Below are positions 22,091-33,348 of a stretch of DNA of 64,000 nt, in pieces (positions within the stretch are counted from its first letter, which is position 1; each line of letters opens with the position of its first letter). The position numbers and the translations under genes are program-made. This DNA comes from Panax quinquefolius (Eukaryota; Streptophyta; Magnoliopsida; Apiales; Araliaceae). The notes below the pieces were generated by a model. It made no database searches. It had not been told where the DNA came from and saw only the letters and a list, made by a program, of their open reading frames with translations. The DNA lies in assembly GCA_020205615.1 (NCBI GenBank), contig CM035169.1, positions 18,743,546 to 18,807,545 of the forward strand, read 5' to 3'.

Positions 22091-24303
22091 ACTAGCTTTT
22101 TCTGATTTACTGTCTTGAAAATCTAGGATTGATAATTGGATCCTTAGTAGCAGCCAGGGGGAATGACTGCCGATCTCCCTGGATTTCAAAGTAAAGAAAG
22201 TTAATTATGGTCATTTTATTTTGCCTCTTGGTTGATATTGCAATTTCCATGATTTTTTAGTCTCTATGCAACTTTTAGAAAAAGGGTATCCAATGAGGAT
22301 GAGAAAGATGCATGCATTAAGTACAAGAGATATTATAGAGTACCAGTTTACTCTAATCAGTTGTTAATATGTATATATGTATTAACTAATCAAACGAGAG
22401 ATAATATAACTTAAGGATCTTGTACTAAAATTATTGGGTGTAACAAGTTATTGTTTAGCGAAAGATTGAATTAAAAATACCATTATTGTTTGTAGTTTAC
22501 TAATTTCAAAAGAATGGAGTTGAACATAGGTTGGTAGTTGATATAAGTAAAATAAATGAAGTAATTGATTTGGTCAAATAAGAAAATAATTTGTTAAAAT
22601 AGACTTGGTGATAGCATCACATGTATTCTTAATCTCTGAATTCTGATGATGAAGCTTCTCTTTAGTAGTATATTTATTCTGAGTTGGGACAGGTATGGAG
22701 GACCCATTGACATTTCCTTCCTTAATATGACACAGTTGTAATGCCATTATTAAACGAAGCAGTATCTTATTCAAAGCTAAGGCTAGCTTAATCAAAATTA
22801 TTGATATTTCTTGTGACCAATTTCTCCACAAGACAGCACCAAACATAATTTATGTTCAGTTGAAAAGGAAAATAAAGTTTTAAGTAAATGAAAATACTAC
22901 AGCAATTTCTTCATTAATTAGCTGGAACATTCTTATGTCCTTGAAAGAAAGAAAGAAAAAAAGAGAGGAGAATATTAATAGCCCATGAAATTCTGGTTTG
23001 AGACTTTGCAATTTATGAGCACTTGGTTTGCCAAGAAAAGTTGACTTTGTAGGTGGGTGCTATGCTACTATTATTTTCTTTTCTTAATTATTATATTATT
23101 ATGCACTTTTCCAGTCTAATACTTTGAAAAAACCTTTTCCTCTGTTTTCTTTCCATCTAAAAGGAATCCAACCAAATACCCAAGTCAAATATTAGACCGT
23201 AAGCGAGTCAGAGAGAGAGAGAGAGAGAGAGAGAGGACCCTGAATTGGATAGATGGACGGTTGTTATATGATGTCTTTTGTCATGCTAACCGGATCGAAT
23301 TTTTTGGGGTTTTAGGGATAAAGATAATGTCGCTTTCTTATTCTATATAATAATAATATGTGGGGTTTGAGGACCAATTTTATCATTATTAGATTTAGGG
23401 GAGAAAATCAGATGGCATATTATTATTATACTACTTGTTTTACGTAATGATGATATTGGGCCATAACCATTAAGTTTTGTTTGCCACGTAAGATTAATTA
23501 GAGATATTCTTAAACAAAGTTGGTAGGGTGGAAATGGCACTGCGCCATGATAGATTGATACTTTTAGTCTATACTTGTTCAATTACCCTTTACTAAAAAG
23601 ATGGCAGGCAGGCACTGAAACAAACTAAGGGGGTTGGCTGGCATGGTGTTCAATGAGATTTGACTCTTTTTTTTGAGTCCAGGGCAGGCCGATGTGAGGA
23701 ACACCCTTAAAATCGTTATTTAATCTCGGTTGAAGAAGCAGCATAAACTAGTTTAGCCCGAGTATACTCTAATTATTCAAATCATAGACTTCTTCCAAGC
23801 TAGTTTTAAGTGGTGGTTGGGGATTCATTGACGAACTTCAACTGAATAAAGACGGTGGTCATACCCATAGATTTATTTGCTTTGGATCATAGATGATGAT
23901 CTTCATAATATAATAATCCAATTTGATAGCATAGAATAAGGATCAAGGACAACATCCTATCCACACCAACTGTTATGAGTATTTTATTACCTAAAACTGA
24001 TATATACTAACGGATGATTTGCCATGACAAAAATATTACCAACTATTCAGCACCACTAACCACTTTAAACAACAAACCCTTTCTTGAATTTACATCATGT
24101 ATGATCTAAATAGATCACACAAACCAAATTGTTGTTGGCAGCAAATGGTAAAAGGATAACCGCCTCATTCTTATGTCTCTCTGAGTGGATTTTGATATAC
24201 ATATGATGGGTCATATAAGTAATAAAAGATATGCATATTTCTCCCATCGCAAGCCTTTTGGTCAGATCAACAATAGAAGCAGCTTGAGGTTGTAAAAGCA
24301 TAT
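22091..24303. other. Intergenic region between the convergent host genes
   Basis: About 2.2 kb of AT-rich sequence with no recognised gene. It holds a (GA)n microsatellite at 23211-23234 and the 3' UTR of the minus-strand gene at its right end. Short open frames on either strand here show no family motifs. Confidence 0.65.
23211..23234. repeat. (GA)12 microsatellite
   Basis: A perfect dinucleotide run between GTCA and GGACCC, in host intergenic DNA and therefore a possible length-polymorphic marker. Confidence 0.95.
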
Positions 24304-24481
24304 TTATGAATCCATCACCTTTAGAAGAAAAGCACTCTCTAACGCCGACTCCTTGCACTGTAGATATCTGTTCTCCTCAACTATATCTGTTGTTAAATTA
24401 AGAAGTATTGGACGTTTAGCATCATAGATAGTACGTTCCCGCACTTGTGCAACCCATTTTGCTGCTTCCCAAACTCCAAAT
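24304..24481 (-). CDS. Last exon of the S9-family gene
   Basis: The acceptor TTTGCAG precedes an A that completes the Arg codon split across the 2.15-kb intron. The exon then reads FGVWEAAKWVAQVRERT and ends in ...LLKVMDS before TAA at 24304-24306. FGVWEAAKW aligns with the YWEPAKW block of oligopeptidase B. The stretch LTTDIVEENR stands where active enzymes have the catalytic-His loop, and there is no His in this exon. The exon is easy to miss because of the long intron upstream. Confidence 0.92.
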
Positions 24482-27400
24482 CTGCAAACAAAATCACAAA
24501 TGCTGGTGAATGCACAATAATATGTTTGATAGAAAGAGTACAACTACGTATTGCGAAAATTTTCTATCGAATTACAATTGCAAAAGACATTAATACATGG
24601 GATTGGATAGGATTAAAAGGATGGACCACTGTATTACGTATCTCTTTAAAAGAGTTGTCACTCATATTTATTCACGTAACTGGCAAAAAAAAACTTGATA
24701 TATAAAGTCGCCGTCACAGGATATATCATTTTTCAGAATCAAGGAAACTGAAAAATGTATAGACTACCATCTAGTTATGGAACACACCAGCAAAACCTGG
24801 GATCTCTTTCTAGGGGTGGTCCAGTGGTCATCTGCGCTTCACACTACGTGTGAGGCATGGTTCAAAGTATAGGTTGTTGCATCGAAATATTGGCATATCG
24901 TTTAAGTATCGATCAATGCCGAACCGCAACCTTAACGTGAATCGCTTATTCATGTAAAGGGTAAGTTTCGGAGAAATTTCAACAACTCGGCATAACGTAA
25001 CAGTTTCGAACCAAATAAAAGAGAAATCATGGCATAAAGGGAATTACTCATGTAAAGAGTAACTTTCGAGAAAGTCTTTCTCAATAAATTATACTTAACA
25101 TAGTACTTAGTTAAGTATAACTTAAGTAAAAAAAAGTATTGTTCTTCAAATGTACTTAATTCAAATGTACTTGTTAAATTGTACTTAAAATATATTTATA
25201 TAGCATTGTACACAACTAAAAAATATAAAAATTGTACTTAATATATAATTAATTAAGCTAAATTGTACTTAATTATATAATTAAATTGTACCTAATAAGT
25301 AATGCGACTTGAAAAAAATTGAAAAAATTGCACTTAAAATATACTTAGTTAAGTTAAATTGTACTTAATTCTCTGCTAGAATATGTGTGCTCATCAATAT
25401 CAACTTTATTCAAACATAAAATTGATTAAACATATCTACAAGATGTTTGTTTTATCATTTAGACAATATTATGTGCACTAGATAGTATTTTTTGTGAATT
25501 TAATTGATTCATCTTGTTGTTCTTATTATTCATAAATTTTTTTTATATTTTTTAAAACTCATAACCAGCTAGCAGTGCGTATCATCTGAAACCGATACCG
25601 AGTCAAAAATTAATCTTCTGAAACATAATCCGCTACAGCGTCTTTGAACCATGGCGTGAGGTCTCAGGTTTGGCTCTACCCATACCTCCTTAGGGTCAAC
25701 TAAAAACTAACTAAAACACTTAGATGAGCAAGAAAAAAAATACTAAAAGAGAATTGTTCACAAGAACTATTTGGCTTCTACTTGAAATATAACACAAGTT
25801 TTTCTTTTTTCCCTTGAAGAATGACGTTGTAGAAAAACACAGCTTTAATCTCAAATAATTCAACTCTGTTCAACTGGTGTGGATTACAATATTTATGTAG
25901 AAAACCTATGACTTGAGGGAACGGAACTCGGGGACTAAGTTGATAAAATTGAGCTTCTATTTCTACTTACAAAAACAAAAAGTATCTTAAAACCCAAACT
26001 TGAAATCTATTCCTAGCAGCCCAGTTCTGCATCCTAAAAGTCAAATACCAAACTACCCTTGACATTTGATAATCCCCAATAATTCTAAAATTCTCTAAAT
26101 ATAATTACATAATGTATGAGGCATAATCCACGAAGACTGCTAAGCTCCGTTAACATGCATACCAGATCACTGGGTAGTCTATGATGTGACAAGAAAACAG
26201 ATGTGTTCGAGTGTGTGAGAGAGAGAATGAGAGGCAACACATACAAGCAGTATACAAACAGAAACAGACTATACAAAAAGCTTAAACTACTCGCAATTGT
26301 CAAAAAGCCCATCAAAGGGACCGACAAAATAAAAAATAAACTCTATACAGCCAGAATATGTTCAGGGACATAAAAAACTTACTTTAGCACGAAGTCATCG
26401 ATAAACTTAATAAAAAGAATATAACTCACCAGCATAATCAGCCATCATTCATCAGGGATCTAACTTACAGATCGTATCTCCCCTCCCCTCAAAACATACA
26501 ACTAAGCTACAAAACCCCACCAAAAAAAACAGTAAACTAATCCAAAACTATGTTGTTATAATGAAGCCACAAGATAAGTTATCCAGTGTGAAGTAGGTAA
26601 CTGAAGGAATCTGACAAAATAATGGAACTTTACCGCGTATTGAACGACGAGGTGACTAGAACAGACGGATAAAGAACTCCGTTTGGAATATTATCATAGG
26701 GAGAATATCTCCGTATAGCCTGAAAGTCCTCAATGTCTCCAGGATACCCAAATTCTTCATAGTCAACCGGCGTAAGTGGTAAAATAGGATTGACAAGAGT
26801 GTTACTCGGATCTAAAAAAGGAACCTAAAAACGAAAAAGGATAGAAAGTCATTTACAAACATTATTTTTAAAAAATAGACTCGAGAGGGGGGTGTTGGGG
26901 GAACTTCACAGTCCTAGGCAAAGGACTGAATAATGTGCCCTTGCAGATAATATTTTAAAATAGAAAAACTTCTGCTTTTATTTTCCTTTTATACTTGAAA
27001 ATATCGACAGAAAATTTTTGTACATACATAAACCAATTGGAGATTTCAGGTCTCCTAAAAGAATCATGTATCAAAAAATTTAAAATTAAAACTAGTTAAA
27101 GAGATGGGCACCTTCAGAACTACAGCACGAAATAAATCTGGACAACAATTAATGGCGGAAGCAACCAAGAATCCTCCGGCACTGTATCCCCAACCGGCAA
27201 GCTTGTCTTGCTGCACTATCTCCTTCTCAATTAAGAATTTAGCACATGAGATATAATCATTAATGGAATTATGTTTTTTTGTACATTTACCATCTTGATG
27301 CCACTTTTTACCCCCACCACCTCCACCTCTGGGAATTAGACCATCCAACAATTTAAAAAAGTAAGTAAAAAAGAAACCAGTATAATATTTTAATAAAGGA

Positions 27401-30400
27401 TACTAATTACCAAATCTGACGGATACACGAATTAATAAAGGAACAAGTATAATATTTTAATAAAGGATACTAATTACCAAATCTGACGGATACACGAATT
27501 AAATGTTTGTTGAAGTTTCATAGTAGAGATTGACCAGAAACATTTCCCAGAAAAATTTCTGTAAACTATAACAAGCAAACTTAATCTTCTAATTAGTAAT
27601 ATATGTGAAACAAACCTGACATCAGCATATGCAAGAACCCAACCACGATCGAGAAGGCTCTTTAGTTCACTGCGCCACCGTTTGTCAAGTAACTCACCAT
27701 AAGCTCCATGCCCATGAAGTAAGCCAGGGTTTTGAGCCTCTTTCTTCCTTTTGCGCGAGTATACAACAGTTAAAGGAACCACAACTTTATCATGAGAAGG
27801 AACATCATGATGTTCACAAGCATAATATTCAGAGAGGCTGTTCCACAAGTGATCATTTTCAAAATTAACTTCATTTAAATGGCCAGAACTTGTTGAAATC
27901 TCAAGGTTGCTCACAGAAGAAGCGGACCCATACAGAACACGTGTTCTTTCGTGAAGCATATTTTGCTGCTGAATGATATTCCAAGTTCCATTTGACAAGT
28001 CATAATCAACCACTGCATCAGGCATCTGCAGTAAAACTTAGTTGAAAATCTAACTTTGATAGAGTATTTAATTAAAATTAATGTTAAGTTGATTAATTGA
28101 TTTCTCAAAACAATCTAAAAGTTATTATGACATGAAATCATCTAACCAAATCTAATTAAATAGCAAAGAACCTTTATTGATAGAGTAGAATACACCCACA
28201 TTATCAGTTATTCCTAACAGATTCAGTCGCAAACTTCATTCTTAAATTTCTTATTTCGTCACTATCATATATCTTTGTAGCGGTATTCAGTAGTTCGTAA
28301 GACTATAATATTTTCAATATAGCTGTAAAAAAAAAACACATATATACACACACATACAACAAATTTCTATAAGTCAACGACATCACATATCCTTTTGGGG
28401 TTCTTTAAAAGTATAGTTCAGTTTCCCCTTTCCCATTTATGCCACATTATGTACGATTACAGAATAGTATTAGGAATTATTAAGACACAAAACCGCACAT
28501 TTAGTATGCTTAGAGCGGAATATTAATCAACTTTTTAGCTTGATAAATGTCCACGAGTCTCCATTAGATATAGATGCATAACCTATATGATTACAAAACA
28601 AAAATAGCTTATATACCGAAACAAGTTCGTGTTGAAGATATATTTATGAAGTTACTAGTTAATGACTTCCAATTATTGCCAGACCTTCTATTTGTAAGTA
28701 GCTTGAACCCCTAAAAATCCATTTTTGTTGACAATTTGAAGGACAATAATATAAGACAACTAATTGTGACACCACCAAATGGTAATTAATGCTCCACAGA
28801 AAGCATGATAAACAATCCAAACATCAAAAAAGGGGTCATGTATGCTTCACGTACCACAGGTGATGATATGGTAAAGCGCATAGTTGAGGAATAGTAGTCA
28901 TAATTTGGTCCAGGTGAGATTTGACAAACATAACTTGGAAGGCATAGATATTGTGGGTTGAGCTCTTTCAGATGAACTGGTCCCTGTCACAACAAGAGGA
29001 AAAAAGAGAGGTGTGAGACTGTGAGAGAAAGCAAGCTAACATTTCCTCTATTGATAACTAACAGATTCAGCAACCTTTTAATGGATAAACAACAGCTACC
29101 ATACATAAGGAAACAAAACCTAGAAGGTTAATTCTACACCAGCAATCTCACTATAAAAATCTAAATATAAGTCAATCGTGATCATTTTTATAATTACATA
29201 GGACATAGAGTTGATTGACACTGCTCGACCGCTAGAGACTAGAGTAGCCATTTCACGAGCTGAATTTATCAAGGAACCTGCTTAACAGTATTATTCATTT
29301 GCACAGAAAAAAAAATTGATTAGGAAATAAGATTTTGAAGAAAAGGATGAAAGTGATTCGCAAAGTCCTCGTACAAGGTTTTTTGTTGTTATTATTATTA
29401 TCTCTTTTCCCTTTTGTAGCCACTTGAAAATATTGAGAAATTGGGAACTATTCAACAGTAAATAGTAAAATGCATGAATTCAGAAGTGTACAGATAGAAC
29501 ATATTATTACCTTCCCACTTGCCAGAGGCAGAGCAACTGAACAAAGTCTTAATTTTCGACCCTCCCTTACAATAAGTACCAAGTATGAGTCACTGAAATC
29601 AACATCTTCAATAATCAAATCTGGGTCATCAATAATTACATTCTGCTTGAAAAAAATTAAATAAATAAGACGGTCACTAAGAGATCTAGTACAATACTCC
29701 CTCATCCCTTAAATGGAAAATTTGAATTTTATAGTCAAATAAACTATCTTTAGAATCAATAAAGTGTACTTTATTAAAAGAATTATATACAAAAATACTA
29801 TATAATAATAAAATTATAATTTGCTACAAACCTCAGGCCTCGTAGTTTTGAAGATTTAAATGAATGCTTAATTATTAAATCTAAAAATGGTAAATATTTA
29901 TATGACCATATAAGTCAACTTTCGACAAATAAATTGGGACAGAGGGAGCAAGCGAAAGTCATAATCATGCAGAAAGTTTATAGACAAAATCTTCAAATAA
30001 AATAAAGATTAGAAAAGACGTAACATAGATATGTAGACTTGTTGCATCGTCAATGTGTACTAACCTCCCACGTTTTTGGACCTGAAGATGTGTCAACAGC
30101 ACAGCGCATGAGATAATGGTGATTCAAAGGTTGACCCTCTCTAGCAGCATCTGTAAACAGATACATATACCCTTGGTGATGCTCCACAATGCAGTGGGCT
30201 TGTGCCTCACATTCCCACACTAGGGTCAGTCCAGACAATGGATCAGCTGCATTTATCAGAAAGACCTAAACCATGGTCACAAGATATGATAGTTGGTACA
30301 AGAAATAATATAGAAAAAATTCCACCATGTTGACCAGTGTTCTACACTTACCTTTGAATACGTTGTCGAGAAAGTATTTACAGTTACGAAACGAAAATCT

Positions 30401-31556
30401 TTTGTGTGTCTTATGGTTACAAAAATATTTCCTTCAGGCTCTTCTAAAAGCAATACATCTTTATCCGTACCAAGAATGCTACAATATATCCTAACAAGAA
30501 AAAAATTAAACAACATTACTTTCAACTGATGAAAACAGAGAGAAATAAATTAAACATAATCACCTTTACTTCTTAACAGTGCACGTGTTCAGACTAACCT
30601 ATAAGGCCTTTTATTGTGATCAGTGACAACATAAAGCAATGCTTTCCCATCCATGGCCCATGCCAAATTTGAGACACGGTCAGCTTGAGGCTTACTACAA
30701 AGAGAACCAAAATTTAAATCCCTAACAGACAACTTAAAGTAATCATTGTCCTTGTCATACATAGTGTACGCAAGAAACCGATGATCTGGCGATACTTCTG
30801 ATAATTCCTCATAAGCATAACCTATAAAATTAGCACAAATAAGCCACTATTTAATTTACCATTTCATTCAAACATTACATCAAACAGAAAATACACAATT
30901 AAGATACCGCCAAATCTTTCAGCTTCCTGATTGTAATCAAGCAGCTTCTGCTCAATCCTCTTCCCCGAAGTAAAGTCAAACCCAGCAGAAGGACTTTTAT
31001 TTGAAATGAACTCCTGATTTAAGCTAACTAATCTCCGGCAGAGCACCGGATACTGTTTCCCTTCTTCAACTCGCCGATAATACAACCTACAGGGATTTAA
31101 AACTTTACCTTTAAATAGTAATTAATCAAATATTATTTTGCTAATAATGTATGACAATCTTATTTTACCATGGTCCCAAGCGGAGGGGAGGTGTGGAGAG
31201 GTGGGATTGGATGCGGGAGGCCATTTCGGACTGGAGTTTGGACTGTAGGCGTTCGCTGTCGGACATGACGGCTTCAGTGTACTTTTCTTCTTGTTCCATG
31301 TAAACGTCCATGTGGCGCATTGCTACTTTGTCGTTGAGGTTTGACATCCAGCTGTATTGATCTTCCCAGGTTTGGTTGTGGAGAGTGAAAATGGCTGATT
31401 TTTTGGGTGGTTTTGGTGGTGTGGGTGGGGCCGGAGGTGGTTGGGGTTTTTGGGGTTTTGGGGTTTATAGTGGGCGGAGCGGAGGGGGGAAATTGGGGAA
31501 GATGGGCGGCGTAGATGGCGGTGAGGGTTTCGGAGAGTGGCCAGAAGGTGGCGCAT
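24304..31556 (-). CDS. Prolyl-oligopeptidase-family (S9) protein, 11 exons (At5g66960-type)
   Basis: Coding exons, in transcript order, are 31556-31169, 31086-30908, 30821-30599, 30490-30352, 30265-30065, 29642-29511, 28983-28855, 28025-27616, 27328-27112, 26824-26634 and 24481-24304. All introns are GT-AG and all phases agree. From the in-frame Met at 31347 the protein has 725 residues. An upstream Met at 31556 would add about 70, close to the family's usual size. N-terminal WEDQYSW and MEQEEKYTE begin the S9A fold, and a beta-propeller region spans roughly residues 60-460. The hydrolase domain has LLHGHGAYGE, WVLAYADVR and GWGYSAGG (Ser580 counted from 31347). The Asp position reads SFNTR (Asn665), and no histidine follows Ser580, so the Ser-Asp-His triad is incomplete. 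The last intron is 2.15 kb. The N-terminus is proline- and basic-residue-rich, possibly an organelle transit peptide. It is convergent with the gene at 18879. Confidence 0.93.
24815..25080 (+). repeat. SINE-like tRNA-derived repeat in the last intron of the S9-family gene
   Basis: The opening GGGGTGGTCCAGTGG resembles an RNA polymerase III A box (TGGTCCAGTGG). About 40 bases later GCATGGTTCAAAG resembles a B box (GGTTCAA). The downstream part contains repeated phrases such as 'catgtaaagggtaa' and 'catgtaaagagtaac'. No tRNA cloverleaf closes, so it is not a tRNA gene. The 3' limit is uncertain. Confidence 0.4.
25081..25400. repeat. Degenerate tandem repeat of a TTGTACTTAA motif in the intron
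   Basis: Variants of AATTGTACTTAA / TTAAGTATAA recur about ten times between roughly 25087 and 25372, on both strands. This gives a low-complexity, partly palindromic AT-rich tract within the 2.15-kb intron. Confidence 0.6.
25401..26633. other. Remainder of the last intron of the S9-family gene
   Basis: AT-rich intronic sequence up to the donor GTAAAG read on the minus strand at 26633. No exon-like sequence was recognised. A short open stretch at 26085-26327 on the minus strand has no family motifs. Confidence 0.6.
27381..27500. repeat. Tandem duplication, 67-bp period, in intron 8
   Basis: A 54-base stretch starting TATAATATTTTAATAAAGG at 27381 recurs at 27448 with near-perfect identity (period 67). 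The duplication lies wholly between exon 9 (ends 27328) and exon 8 (starts 27616) and does not disturb splice sites. The near identity of the copies points to recent origin. Confidence 0.92.
31169..31556 (-). CDS. First coding exon of the S9-family gene, with apparent frame break
   Basis: The frame required by homology (FTLHNQTWEDQYSWMSNLND, about 31391-31330) meets an in-frame TAA upstream near 31470 before any Met. A different frame opens at the ATG at 31556 (MRHLLATLRNPHRHLRRPSS), a plausible basic, hydroxylated transit-peptide start, and runs into the same region. One base would have to be added within the C/A-rich run at about 31425-31460 to join the two frames. A sequencing error in that low-complexity run, or a translation start at 31347, are both possible. 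Confidence 0.7.
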
Positions 31557-32200
31557 GATGACGGAGATGGAAAGAAAGGATATGTATTAGGCACGAGGGT
31601 TTAACACTAGCCACTGGGACTGGGAGGGGACTGAGTAAGGCTGTAAAATTAGCGCTCCATTCGTACTGGCTCTGTTGAAGCTCGACTCAAAATATAATCA
31701 TATAAATGATTAAAATGTAAAAATTTTAAAGTTTGATAAATTATTTAAATTTTTTAATTATAATTTTTATTAATATTCGAATTATATTTGTTTAAAAATT
31801 TTAAATTGTTCGGACTCGATTTAATATCATACTCGATTCGGTTGCTAAACAAGTCTTAATCAAATTTTATTTTATACTCGATAAATTTTGTGAACTAAAT
31901 ATGAGTAACTCAATATTTTATTCTACTCTATTCATTTAAGAGATCGGGAATCCGAGTGTTGTTTAAAGGACTAACTAGATATAAACTCGCGAGTTGCGGC
32001 AGGATTATTCATTTTGTTAATAATAAATTTATACATGCAATAAATAAATTAAAATATAATAAGAAAATGGTAAATTATTGTGCGATGATCAAATTTTGGT
32101 AGCATATGTTATATAGAGTTGGGTAAAAATTTTGTGCAAAAATAATATCCAAGTATAAAATTAATTTGATCACTAAACTCCAAGTAATTATATAACAATT

Positions 32201-32253
32201 GTGTGTGTGTGTGTGTATATATATACACATATATATATATATATATATATATT
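32201..32253. repeat. Compound (TG)n-(TA)n microsatellite
   Basis: About seven TG units pass into TATATATATACACA and then a long TA run. It generates spurious short open frames. Confidence 0.92.
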
Positions 32254-32732
32254 AATTTTTTGAGAAAAATATTTATAATGTAACCAATATGGTTGAAAAT
32301 GGGTACTTCTTTCATTCTAAAGCACTAACAAATATTTAGAAAGTGCAATACACAATGTCATCGAGTTGTTATATTGATATGATTGTTAGCGACATATTTG
32401 AAGTCTGTCACACATTACACAAATCTTATCAAGCCTCAAATATGTGACACAAATACTTGATGCATTTTAAAAAGTTCATGTCTCATATACGGTTACTTGC
32501 ACCAAAATTCAAATATCCAAAAGAAATGGGAAATAGATGAAGAATGTCCCAGTTTTGGTCCTCAAAAGTCAAACCTTAAGGAAAATTACATGTTACATGT
32601 GGAAACTAAAAAGCACGAGCATTAATAATTATGTTAGATCTTCATGTCAAACAAATATCATGTCCAAAAATATAGCAGTATAACACAGTGTCATACATAA
32701 CACAATGTTGTAATTAAAAACCGAATACATTG

Positions 32733-32822
32733 CATCATTAGTTTTTTTTTATCTATTTTTGGCAATTGTAGAGGCACTCATAGTATTACCATAATGCCAA
32801 AAAAAAAAACTATTAATGATGA
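32733..32822. repeat. 90-bp fold-back (MITE-like) repeat
   Basis: The left arm CATCATTAG plus a T run (32733-32750) is the near-perfect complement of the right arm, an A run plus CTATTAATGATG (about 32801-32822). An inner pair TTTTGGCA / TGCCAAAA (32757-32764 and 32794-32802) continues the stem, leaving about 30 bases of loop. It lies 26 bp left of an LTR insertion. Confidence 0.7.
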
Positions 32823-32847
32823 TAAAAATAATTTACCGGATGATAGT

Positions 32848-33348
32848 TGTGAAACCCCAAATTTTATGAATAAAGAATTAATTTTCACGAAATAATTTTT
32901 TTTATATTATGGTGTGAATTTGAGATAATGTTATAGTTGTGGGTAATATTTATAAATTTTGCAAAGTATGCAAGTTGTCATATTATATTCGATTAATTGG
33001 GAGAATATTCGTTTTAAACAGGAAATATTCATACGACCAAGACAATTATCGGTGGACCCCATAACGGAATTATCATTCGGATCGAGAAAACGACAAAAAT
33101 ATTTTATTGAAAATAACGGCGGAAGTTTTATCGTTAATCTTTGTTGAACTACTCCAGTAGTAAAAGTACAACGATGTCTGGCGTTGTTGCGTAAAAGAAG
33201 ACACGATATTGATTATTGATATTTATGTGAGAAGTCACCGGTTTTGTTCAATTATTGCTACAATAGTTGTCGACAAGATCTCACATTATTTGATTCAATT
33301 ATTGTTGATTTAGAAGTTTTGTTTTATTCGTATTATTAACGTAATAAA
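32848..33348 (+). mobile_element. Start of an LTR-E-type element, split by element A
   Basis: TGTGAAACCCCAAATTTTATG begins about 500 bases that follow the head of LTR-E (compare 8983-9450), with GAATATTC near 33003. The match stops at GTAATAAA, where element A begins. The corresponding LTR-E text (9445 onward) should resume beyond the nested insertions, outside this window. Confidence 0.8.

Larger units (their letters stand above)
31557..32847. other. Intergenic region, promoter side of the S9-family gene
   Basis: The promoter of the minus-strand gene should lie just right of 31556, where T/A-rich sequence begins. A (TG)n(TA)n run is at about 32201-32253 and a fold-back repeat at 32733-32822. 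No gene was recognised. Confidence 0.6.

Noticed and set aside
24815..24890. tRNA gene
   Set aside because: Box-like motifs are present but no acceptor stem or anticodon arm can be closed; SINE-like is the better reading.
31274..31594. 106-codon minus-strand frame from 31594 as the true N-terminus of the S9-family protein
   Set aside because: It is out of frame with the homologous WEDQYSW segment and reads through it as low-complexity Pro/Thr sequence; the frame from 31556 is a better transit-peptide candidate.
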